7,833 bases of DNA from DASZZV01 sp035544835 (GTDB taxonomy: Bacteria > Acidobacteriota > Thermoanaerobaculia > Gp7-AA8): NCBI GenBank assembly GCA_035544835.1, contig DASZZV010000194.1:1-7833 (forward strand), read 5' to 3'. The notes beneath the pieces were generated by a model that was not told the origin of the DNA, searched no databases, and was given only the letters and a program-made list of their open reading frames with translations. The position numbers and the translations under genes are program-made. Of this stretch, positions 1-5,996 are shown one piece after another (position 1 is the stretch's first letter; the number at the start of each line of letters is the position of its first letter).

Positions 1-238
1 AACTGGCCGGATGCTCGCGGTGGATGCCGACGTACTCGTCGAGATTGAACGTAGTCAGGTTCTGAAAGCAATGATACTCATGGCTGCAGGTCGCGACGAC
101 GCGCCGGTACATCCCTTCCGGCGTTCCGCCCGTGGGGAGGCCGAGCACTGCTGAAGGATTCTCACGGATATGAGTCAGCAGGAGGGTTGCGGCACGGTCG
201 GAGAGGGACTCGTAGCCGGCCAGGATCTCCCACTTCAT
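1..238 (-). CDS. nagB: Glucosamine-6-phosphate deaminase, N-terminal part (runs off the window)
   Basis: NagB converts glucosamine 6-phosphate to fructose 6-phosphate and ammonia in the cytoplasm, joining amino-sugar breakdown to glycolysis. Only the first 79 residues are visible; the family is usually about 240-270 residues. The phosphate-binding loop LGLPTGGTP is at residues 32-40. The segment FNLDEYVG at 64-71 contains Asp66, which aligns with the catalytic Asp72 of E. coli NagB, and is followed by the family-typical EHP. The ATG at 238-236 overlaps the nagA stop as ATGA, and a perfect AGGAGG at 249-254 lies 10 bases upstream, which supports this start. It is the last visible gene of the operon and the last step of the pathway. 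The rest of the protein cannot be judged. Confidence 0.93.
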   Translation of the reverse strand, partial: MKWEILAGYESLSDRAATLLLTHIRENPSAVLGLPTGGTPEGMYRRVVATCSHEYHCFQNLTTFNLDEYVGIHREHPAS

Positions 239-1371
239 CGAAGGTAAGCCTCCTGACCCGCCGCATAAACAGCGGAGATCTCGAGCTTCCTGTTCATGAC
301 CACCAGATCGGCGTCATAGCCGCTCTCGATGCATCCTTTGCGGTTGCTAACCCCGGCCACGCGCGCCGGAATCTCACTCGTCGAGGGAATGGCCTTTTCC
401 AGCGGCACGCCGGCAAGCTCCACGAGATTCCGCAAAGCGTCGATCATGGTGAGGGTGCTCCCGGCCAGTGTTCCATCGGCCAGCCGCGCTGCGCCCCCTG
501 CCACAGTCACGTCCTGCGAGTAAAGCTTGTACTGCCCCTCGGGCATGCCGCAGGCGCGCATGGCATCGGTCACCAGAATGACGCGGCGGTCGAGTAGCCG
601 CATGGCCAGGTTGAGCACGGCGGGATGCACGTGGATGCCGTCGGCGATCAGCTCAGCGGTGATATTGGGTGTGACCAGCGCCGCGCCAATTGCGCCAGGT
701 TCACGATGATGAAAGGGCAGCATGGCGTTGAAGAGATGCGTGAAATGACGCGCACCCGCCTCCATGGCCACGACGGCATCGGAGTACGTTGCAGCGGTGT
801 GCCCGATCGAGAAAAGAATCTGATGGCGAAAGTGTTCAATCAGAGCGATGACGCCGGGGATCTCCGGAGCAACCGTCATGATCCATTTCAAATCCGGGGC
901 GCGAGAAAGCCAGTTCTCCACCTCGCGCAGATCGGCAGGCCGGATGGAACCGGGATGCTGCGCTCCCGCTTTGCCTCGGTTGATAAAAGGGCCTTCGAGA
1001 TGAATGGCGATGATCTCAGCGCCAGGGGCGGCGACGACTCTCCTGGCGGCGACGATCGCGTCAATGGCCCTGTTGGTGTCCTCGTGCGAAGCAGACAAGG
1101 TCGTCGCAGCGAGCGCAGTGGTGCCGGATCGCAGATGGGCGGCCGTGACGGTCCGAACTGCCTCGGCCGTCCCGTCCATGAAATCGGCGCCGTCCGCTCC
1201 GTGGACGTGCAGGTCGATGAAGCCTGGGACGATAAGATTCGCATCGGCATTGGAGGGTGTATCCGAGCCCAGATCGACCGTGGCGATGTACTGTCGATCC
1301 AGCGAGATGGTCACATTCGGATGAAGATGTCCTCCGACGAAGGCTGTGCCGCGAATCGTCGTGACCGTCAT
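235..1371 (-). CDS. nagA: N-acetylglucosamine-6-phosphate deacetylase
   Basis: NagA removes the acetyl group from GlcNAc-6-phosphate, giving glucosamine 6-phosphate and acetate. It is a metal-dependent amidohydrolase (TIM barrel) and at 378 residues is near the family's usual length. Visible motifs: PGFIDLHVHG at 49-58 with the HxH pair His55/His57; HLEGPF at 124-129 with metal ligand Glu126; GHT with His191; THLFNAM at 211-217 with His212; ADGIHV at 243-248 with His247; and VTDAM at 267-271 with the catalytic Asp269. These correspond to E131, H195, H216, H251 and D273 of the E. coli enzyme. LAGSTLTM and a C-terminal GYDADLVV follow, as is usual. The ATG at 1371 overlaps the anmK stop as ATGA, with AGGAAA at 1381-1386 as ribosome-binding site. 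The usual NPA near the C-terminus reads EIPA here, a minor deviation. All key residues are present, so it should be active. Confidence 0.97.
   Translation of the reverse strand: MTVTTIRGTAFVGGHLHPNVTISLDRQYIATVDLGSDTPSNADANLIVPGFIDLHVHGADGADFMDGTAEAVRTVTAAHLRSGTTALAATTLSASHEDTNRAIDAIVAARRVVAAPGAEIIAIHLEGPFINRGKAGAQHPGSIRPADLREVENWLSRAPDLKWIMTVAPEIPGVIALIEHFRHQILFSIGHTAATYSDAVVAMEAGARHFTHLFNAMLPFHHREPGAIGAALVTPNITAELIADGIHVHPAVLNLAMRLLDRRVILVTDAMRACGMPEGQYKLYSQDVTVAGGAARLADGTLAGSTLTMIDALRNLVELAGVPLEKAIPSTSEIPARVAGVSNRKGCIESGYDADLVVMNRKLEISAVYAAGQEAYLR
249..254 (-). promoter_or_regulatory. Shine-Dalgarno of nagB
   Basis: On the minus strand this reads AGGAGG, 10 bases before the nagB ATG and inside the 3' end of nagA. 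It is the strongest ribosome-binding site of the operon and allows independent initiation as well as coupling through the ATGA overlap. Confidence 0.65.
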
Positions 1372-2582
1372 AGGCTGATCTTTCCTAACACCGTTGGCCG
1401 CCCTCCCGTCGCCCCCGAGACATTTGTGTTCATCCCCAGCACCGAGTCGTTGGCGATGATGGCAATGGCGATCGCCTCCTTTGCCCTGCTGCTGATACCA
1501 CGATCTTCATGACGAACGACCGCTGCGGCTGGAATGAGCTCTCGAATCATGCTCATGAGTGTCGGATTCTCAGAGCCTCCGCCGCCGACAATCACCTCGT
1601 CCACCGGACCGTGAGGAGTAACGAAATCACGGTATGCAAAGGCGATGCTGTGTGCCGTCAGCGCCGTTGCCGTGGCGATCAGAATTTCGAGCGGCACGCC
1701 TTGCGCCTCGGTGAGCACACGTCGAGCGAACTGCACGCCGAATCGCTCGCGCCCGGTCGTCTTGGGTGGCTTCTTCGCGAAATAAGGATCGTCGAGCCAG
1801 GCTTGCAGCAGGGTTGTGTCGACCTTCCCCGCGGCCGCCATTCTGCCGTCCTTGTCGAACTTCAAGCGACCGCCTGTGGCGACGTCGGTGAGGGCGTCGA
1901 TCACCATATTGCCGGGACCGGTATCAAAAGCGATCACGCTTTCCAGCGGTCCGGCGGGAGGGAGATATGTGACGTTGCCGATGCCGCCGATGTTTTGAAT
2001 ACAACGGCCAATGGTCTCGCTTCGGAGCAGAACCCAATCGGCATAGGCGATGAGCGGTGCTCCCTGCCCACCGGCTGCGACGTCGCGAACGCGGAGATCA
2101 CCGATGGTGACAATGCCGGTGCGCTCGGCCAGGACCGCGCTCTGACCGATGGCCAGTGTCGACCGCGTCTCGATCGGGTGGGAGATCCACGGTACGTCGA
2201 GATTCTCGCGACGCGCTTCCGGGTCATGCCAGATGGTCTGTCCGGCCGTGCCGATCAGATCGACGTCGCCGGTATTCAGGCCGCATTCCTGAATGATGCG
2301 GTTGGCCGCTTCGGCGAAGAGCTCGCCCATGAGAAAGTCGAGATGACAGATCTCATCCACGCGGGCCAGCTTCGGATTGAACAGACGAAAAATTCGCGAC
2401 CTGATCCCTGATGGAAATGGATAGCTCCGAAAGCATCGAAGCGAAGTACGCGCCGTAGCGCCGCCACCTTCGATGTCCACGACCGCAGCGTCGATCCCGT
2501 CGACCGACGTGCCTGACATCAGCCCGAGGACGGTGCGTCTGGGCTTCCGAACGATCTCGATGAGACGCTCGACGCGATTCAC
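1368..2582 (-). CDS. anmK: Anhydro-N-acetylmuramic acid kinase
   Basis: AnmK opens the 1,6-anhydro ring of anhydro-MurNAc and phosphorylates it with ATP to MurNAc-6-phosphate, the substrate of the neighbouring MurQ. The protein is 404 residues, somewhat longer than the roughly 370 usual. Motifs: LGLMSGTSVDGID at 19-31 (nucleotide-binding loop), GQTIWH at 114-119, GDLRVRDVAAGGQGAPL at 161-177, NIGGIGNVTYLP at 197-208, and FDTGPGN at 219-225. The C-terminal end has the family-typical SGATG and VLGKI. I chose the GTG at 2582 because it forms a GTGA overlap with the murQ stop, has GGAG at 2593-2596, and leaves a short lead before the first motif. The frame is open further upstream to 2948, but that stretch encodes no family sequence and lies inside murQ. 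One oddity is Ala113 where HGQT normally has His. Confidence 0.95.
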   Translation of the reverse strand: MNRVERLIEIVRKPRRTVLGLMSGTSVDGIDAAVVDIEGGGATARTSLRCFRSYPFPSGIRSRIFRLFNPKLARVDEICHLDFLMGELFAEAANRIIQECGLNTGDVDLIGTAGQTIWHDPEARRENLDVPWISHPIETRSTLAIGQSAVLAERTGIVTIGDLRVRDVAAGGQGAPLIAYADWVLLRSETIGRCIQNIGGIGNVTYLPPAGPLESVIAFDTGPGNMVIDALTDVATGGRLKFDKDGRMAAAGKVDTTLLQAWLDDPYFAKKPPKTTGRERFGVQFARRVLTEAQGVPLEILIATATALTAHSIAFAYRDFVTPHGPVDEVIVGGGGSENPTLMSMIRELIPAAAVVRHEDRGISSRAKEAIAIAIIANDSVLGMNTNVSGATGGRPTVLGKISL

Positions 2583-3451
2583 GACTCGAGGACTCCGCGA
2601 AGGTTGCCATGGCTGCCTTCGAGCAGCGCTTGCGCCTCTTTGGCCGTGACCCCTTTCTTCAGCATGACAATTGAGCCCTTCACGTCTCCGCCGCTCTCGA
2701 CCAGCGCTCGCCTGGCCTCGGCGGCCGAAGCCCCGGACGCGATCTCCACCATACGCTGGGCCCGTCGCTGGAGCTTCTGGTTTGTCGCCGGCATCTCGAT
2801 CATCAGATTCGAGTAGACCTTGCCGAGAAGCACCATCACGCCGGTGGAGAGAGTGTTCAGGATGAGCTTCTGAGCCGTCCCCGATTTCATTCTGCTCGAC
2901 CCCATGATGACCTCGGGTCCGGTGGCAGCCACGATCGGGATATCGCACTCCTGTACGAGCGGAGAGTTGGCCACTGAAGTGATGCCGATGGTGAGGGCTC
3001 CGAGCATGTTGGCCTTACGAATCCCCCCGACTGTAAAGGGAGTCGACCCCGAGGCAGCGATCCCGACGACGGCGTCCTCAGCTCGGACGCGCGCCGCGAC
3101 AGCAGCAATGCCCTCTTCCTCGCTATCCTCGGCTCCTTCGACAGCTCTAAAAAAGGCCTCCTCGCCGCCAGCCATGATCACCTGGACCAGGTCGGCGGGG
3201 ACGCCAAACGTCGGAGGCAATTCCGAGGCATCGACCATGGCGATGCGACCGCTCGTTCCAGCGCCGATGTAGAACATGCGACCACCGTGTCGCAACCGCT
3301 CCGCGACCTCTTCGATGGCGCGGGCCAGACGCTCGCGATCGACGGCGATGGCGTCGACGACCAGACGGTCCTGAGACTGGATGAGGTCGACGATCTCGAT
3401 CGCCGATCTGCGATCAATGTCGAGGCTGTCCTGTAGTCGATCGCTGCTCAT
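2579..3451 (-). CDS. murQ: N-acetylmuramic acid 6-phosphate etherase
   Basis: MurQ cleaves the D-lactyl ether of MurNAc-6-phosphate, giving GlcNAc-6-phosphate and D-lactate. It is a cytoplasmic SIS-fold enzyme, and at 290 residues is close to the usual 295-300. The sugar-phosphate loop YIGAGTSGR is at 61-69, followed by DASELPPTFG at 74-83. Glu77 and Glu108 (in AVEGAED) have the same 31-residue spacing as the catalytic Glu83 and Glu114 of E. coli MurQ. GIAASGSTPF is at 130-139, where most members have SGRTPY. GPEVIMGSSRMKSGTAQKL at 178-196 is nearly canonical, followed by LNTLSTG. The C-terminus carries a helical GKVYSNLM...NQKLQRRA region and a tail ending in HGNLRG. The ATG at 3451 has GGAG at 3456-3459, a short spacing. 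It is the first gene of the operon. Confidence 0.97.
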   Translation of the reverse strand: MSSDRLQDSLDIDRRSAIEIVDLIQSQDRLVVDAIAVDRERLARAIEEVAERLRHGGRMFYIGAGTSGRIAMVDASELPPTFGVPADLVQVIMAGGEEAFFRAVEGAEDSEEEGIAAVAARVRAEDAVVGIAASGSTPFTVGGIRKANMLGALTIGITSVANSPLVQECDIPIVAATGPEVIMGSSRMKSGTAQKLILNTLSTGVMVLLGKVYSNLMIEMPATNQKLQRRAQRMVEIASGASAAEARRALVESGGDVKGSIVMLKKGVTAKEAQALLEGSHGNLRGVLES

Positions 3452-3483
3452 TGCACTCCGCCCCGGTGATAGATTGATGCCAG

Positions 3484-3546
3484 ATGTCAGCTTCTAGCCT
3501 CTAGCTTCTAGCTTCTAGCTAAAGGCTAGAAGCTAGAAGCTGACAT
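3484..3546. repeat. Heptanucleotide-based inverted repeat (hairpin) in divergent intergenic region
   Basis: Arms 3484-3505 and 3525-3546 are complementary over 22 bases with one mismatch, and both ends read ATGTCAG outward-to-inward. The arms are built of the 7-base unit AGCTTCT: about four and a half tandem copies at 3489-3520 (one variant, AGCCTCT) and two reverse-complement copies at 3528-3541. A second register also folds: 3503-3519 pairs perfectly with 3525-3541 (17 bp), leaving a 5-base loop. It lies in the 133-base gap between the divergent starts of murQ and the gene at 3585. There is no poly-T tract next to it, so it is not an obvious terminator. A dispersed repeat element is the likeliest reading. 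Confidence 0.85.
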
Positions 3547-3584
3547 AAGTCTAAGTCTTCTCAGGCGCGCGGAGGCGAGTCACC

Positions 3585-4142
3585 ATGGCCATTTCTTTCC
3601 TGCAGAAGATAAAGCTCGGTCTGAAGGGTTGGAGCCGCCGTCGTGCTGCCGATTCCGTTCGCAGGAATGAAGAGTTCCTGGCGAAGCAGACCGGTTGGGT
3701 CAAAGAGGTCTCGTCGCCTGCAGTGAAGCCAGCCTCTGCGGCGACACCCGCCTCGACGAGTGCGGTTGAGGTCGATGTGGAGGGGCTCCAGGTCGCCTAC
3801 CTCGACGACTCGGGTCAGCTCGAGCATTTCCTCGACCGCGAGACCGGTGAGGTGCTCGACGTGCCCCTGGCCGACATTGCCGGCATTCAAGCGGCGAACG
3901 TCAATCCAGCTCGCTTCCGCCGCGTCCCCCGGCGTTCTACCGAGTCCGATGCCGCCGAGCGCCTGCGTTTCGCGCAGAACCTCGACGAGATTCCCGAGCG
4001 CCCGGCCCTCGTTACCGCCGCTCCTTCGCCCGCCGATTTTCGGAAGCTGCTCTCAACGAACCGCACCCTCGAGCGCGCCTGGTACAACTTCAAGAACGAC
4101 GAGGCGAATCAGGTGATCGAGGCGTGGTTGGGTAACGAGTAG
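3585..4142 (+). CDS. UPF0158-like protein of unknown function
   Basis: This encodes a soluble 185-residue protein with no signal peptide or membrane segment. The first 44 residues are basic and helical (KIKLGLKGWSRRR), then comes a Pro/Ala/Ser/Thr-rich linker at about 45-60, then an acidic globular part. The globular part has FLDRETGEVLDV at 82-93 and ends with AWYNFKNDEANQVIEAWL at 165-182. A residue pattern of LDxxTGEV early and WYxFK...xxxWL at the end is what I recall of the UPF0158 family, which has no established function. The N-terminal basic segment and linker look like an addition to that family. The ATG at 3585 has GGAGG at 3571-3575. It is divergent from murQ and convergent with the phosphatase gene, so it is probably transcribed alone. 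The family assignment is from memory and moderate; the gene itself is secure. Confidence 0.75.
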   Translation: MAISFLQKIKLGLKGWSRRRAADSVRRNEEFLAKQTGWVKEVSSPAVKPASAATPASTSAVEVDVEGLQVAYLDDSGQLEHFLDRETGEVLDVPLADIAGIQAANVNPARFRRVPRRSTESDAAERLRFAQNLDEIPERPALVTAAPSPADFRKLLSTNRTLERAWYNFKNDEANQVIEAWLGNE

Positions 4143-4151
4143 GGGGTTTGT

Positions 4152-4273
4152 TTGTGTGGCACAGGCACTCTTGCCTGTGTGCCACGGCGTCGAGCCGTGG
4201 CTTTTCTGTGACTAGCTACGGGGAAGTCGGCCTCGACGGCCGACACACAGGCAAGAGTGCCTGTGCCACACAA
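4152..4273. repeat. Perfect 30-bp inverted repeat with internal hairpins (REP/BIME-like)
   Basis: Positions 4152-4181 and 4244-4273 are perfect reverse complements over 30 bases, separated by 62 bases. Each arm is itself an imperfect palindrome: CACAGGCA at 4160-4167 pairs with TGCCTGTG at 4172-4179 around a CTCT loop. The spacer contains two further hairpins, 4181-4188 with 4194-4201 and 4226-4232 with 4238-4244, with loops GTCGA and TCGAC. Two palindromes in opposite orientation with a linker is the arrangement of a bacterial interspersed mosaic element. It fills the gap between two convergent genes (149 bases, 4143-4291). I see no clear target-site duplication and no transposase nearby. 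Confidence 0.88.
4181..4205 (+). terminator. Possible intrinsic terminator of the UPF0158-like gene
   Basis: GCCACGGC (4181-4188) and GCCGTGGC (4194-4201) form an 8-bp GC-rich stem with the 5-base loop GTCGA, followed by a short TTTT run at 4202-4205. It begins 39 bases after the stop of the plus-strand gene. The T-run is short, and the hairpin is also part of the larger palindromic element, which could fold differently, so the call is tentative. Confidence 0.35.
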
Positions 4274-4291
4274 GCAAGCGGCGACCGCTCC

Positions 4292-5977
4292 CTACTCTCG
4301 ATCCCACCCGGCGTTTCTGCTAACTACAACCAGAGTGAGGTCGTCCTCGAGCGAGTGGTCAGTGGTGTGGGTGAAGATCGCGTTCTGGAGTCCTTCAGCG
4401 ACATCGGAGGCCGTCGAACCGTGACGGTTGCGAATGGCTGCCGCAATTTTTGGGGATCCGAACTCGACTCCATCGGAACTCTCTGCCTCGGTGACTCCGT
4501 CGGTGAAGAGTACCAGTGAGTCCCCGGCGCCCATCTCCAGAATCTGGTTCCTGTATTGAGCTCGGGGGAACATGCCCAACAGAAGATCGGTCTCGGTGAG
4601 CTCCTCGACTCCTTTGGCGGTGATATAGAGCGGCGGCGTATGCCCGGCGTTGCAGAACTCGATGTGACCGGTCGAGGCGTGCACTCGACCCGCAAAAAGC
4701 GTCACGAATTTCGATTGCGGAAGGTTCTCCTTCAGCATGGCATTGAGGAGTGTTACCAGTTCGGCCGGGGAGGGATCGTTCTTGGTGTAAATCCGAAAAG
4801 CGGCTTGTAGACCGGCCATGAGAAGCGCCGCGGTGACCCCTTTTCCGCTCACATCGGCGATGACGAAATACACCGTGCCGTTGGGCCGCACCACGAAGTC
4901 GTAGTAATCACCACTGACGGTGCGGCAGGGCTTGTTGACACCCGCAAACGTGTAGCCGGCGATTTCCGGAGCCGCGGCGGGGAGGAGTCGCCGCTGAATG
5001 ACGTAGGCCGTGTTGAGCTCTTCGTCCATGAGCCGCTTCTGCAGAGCCTCTTCACGCAGTCGCGTGTTCTCGAGCTTCGCGGCGGCAAAACGGGCGATCT
5101 GGCCGACCAGCCGGACATCCTCCTCCGACAGCGACTTCTGCGTGAAGTAGTAGTCGACATACAGCACGCCCGCTACCACGCCCTGAATGAGAAGCGGGGC
5201 GCAAACCACCGAGTGGATGCCCTGCATGATGATCGATTGCACTCTGCTGAGCTTGTCGTCGACCCCGATGTCGACGAAAGCCAGCGCCTTCTTCTCCTGG
5301 ACGACCTCGTTCAACAGAGTCTGACTGATGTGCAGCTCACTGAGGTCGTTCTTGTTCTGTCGACGCAGCTCGATGCTGGCTAGACTCTTCCCGTTCTCGG
5401 TGAGGAGTCCGATGGCAGTACGCGACGGCTGCAGATGATCCATGATTCGATCGACGATGAAACCGAAGAGCTGATCGAGCGGACGATCTTCGATCAGCTC
5501 CATGGCCAGGGCGTTGAGGATCCGGAATCGATCGAGACTTTTTCCAGTGAGCTGCTCCTGCCGGCTGTCAATGATCTCCTGAATCGGAATCGAGATCGTC
5601 GGCGTCAGTCTGCTGTCGGAGATGGCGATGAAACGATCGGTTGAGTACTCAGACTGAAAGAGCAGCTCGGTATCGCCGAGGCGGATGCGATCGCCGGATT
5701 TGAGCGGCGAGTCGGCGCTGACGCGGTTGCCGTTGAGATACGTTCCATTCGCGCTTCCGCAATCGCGCAGGGTCCACTTCCCGTCGATGGTCAGCAACTC
5801 GGCGTGCTTGCGGGAGAGGTAGCGGTCCTTGACCGGAATGGTGCAATCGGAGGCGCGCCCAATCGTGACGAGGTCTCCCGCCAGCTGATGACTGGTCGGC
5901 GCCAGAAGTGGCGAGAATACTGTGACTTCAGCGGGACGCTTGGTTGCAGCCATCGGTCGCTCTGCATGGTATCGCAT
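4292..5977 (-). CDS. FHA-GAF-PP2C (RsbU/SpoIIE-type) serine/threonine phosphatase
   Basis: This is a cytoplasmic 561-residue signalling protein with three domains. An FHA domain covers about 18-108, with GR at 40-41, SRKH at 55-58 and GSANGTYLNG at 74-83; it binds phosphothreonine on a partner. A GAF sensor domain covers about 150-305. A short helical linker (306-330) leads to a PP2C phosphatase domain at about 335-553. PP2C metal-site motifs are all present: SGDYYDF at 355-361, IADVSGKG at 373-380, FCNAGHTPP at 441-449, FTDGVTEAE at 491-499 and DDLTLVV at 545-551. Such enzymes typically dephosphorylate an anti-sigma-factor antagonist, but no STAS or kinase partner is encoded here. The start is uncertain: ATG 5977 gives the longest protein, while ATG 5953 (Met9) has a weak AGAG upstream and leaves more room before the divergent gene. 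No membrane segments are visible. Confidence 0.93.
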   Translation of the reverse strand: MRYHAERPMAATKRPAEVTVFSPLLAPTSHQLAGDLVTIGRASDCTIPVKDRYLSRKHAELLTIDGKWTLRDCGSANGTYLNGNRVSADSPLKSGDRIRLGDTELLFQSEYSTDRFIAISDSRLTPTISIPIQEIIDSRQEQLTGKSLDRFRILNALAMELIEDRPLDQLFGFIVDRIMDHLQPSRTAIGLLTENGKSLASIELRRQNKNDLSELHISQTLLNEVVQEKKALAFVDIGVDDKLSRVQSIIMQGIHSVVCAPLLIQGVVAGVLYVDYYFTQKSLSEEDVRLVGQIARFAAAKLENTRLREEALQKRLMDEELNTAYVIQRRLLPAAAPEIAGYTFAGVNKPCRTVSGDYYDFVVRPNGTVYFVIADVSGKGVTAALLMAGLQAAFRIYTKNDPSPAELVTLLNAMLKENLPQSKFVTLFAGRVHASTGHIEFCNAGHTPPLYITAKGVEELTETDLLLGMFPRAQYRNQILEMGAGDSLVLFTDGVTEAESSDGVEFGSPKIAAAIRNRHGSTASDVAEGLQNAIFTHTTDHSLEDDLTLVVVSRNAGWDRE

Positions 5978-5996
5978 GGCGTGATACGTTAAAACG

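Larger units (their letters stand above)
1..3451 (-). other. Predicted operon murQ-anmK-nagA-nagB (anhydro-MurNAc recycling)
   Basis: Four minus-strand genes overlap by 4 bases at each of three junctions: GTGA at 2579-2582, ATGA at 1368-1371 and ATGA at 235-238. This indicates one transcript with translational coupling. The products cover four successive steps: AnmK, MurQ, NagA, NagB, taking anhydro-MurNAc to MurNAc-6-phosphate, GlcNAc-6-phosphate, glucosamine-6-phosphate and then fructose-6-phosphate. The promoter should lie in 3452-3584, but I could not recognise a convincing -35/-10 pair there. The downstream end is outside the window. Confidence 0.88.

Noticed and set aside
625..2411. Two long plus-strand open frames (about 295 and 300 codons) opposite nagA and anmK
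   Set aside because: They are antisense to two confidently identified enzymes, show no recognisable domain, and are expected from high-GC codon use.
2583..2948. Open frame upstream of anmK that would lengthen the kinase to 526 residues
   Set aside because: The extra part is Arg/Gly/His-rich, has no kinase motif and lies inside murQ, whose protein motifs are unmistakable. The GTG at 2582 with the GTGA overlap is the better start.
3452..3584. Sigma-70 or sigma-54 promoters for murQ and the gene at 3585
   Set aside because: CTGACA at the hairpin ends resembles a -35 box in both directions, but no -10 box stands at 16-18 bases, and no GG-N10-GC pair fits sigma-54.
4152..4273. The 30-bp inverted repeat as a bidirectional intrinsic terminator
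   Set aside because: Neither side of the outer stem is followed by a T-run; only the small inner hairpin has TTTT, which is listed separately at low confidence.
4148..4519. Plus-strand open frame of 123 codons beginning WHRHSCLC
   Set aside because: Its first 40 codons come from the palindromic repeat and the rest is antisense to the phosphatase gene, so it is a spurious frame of a kind often created by such repeats.
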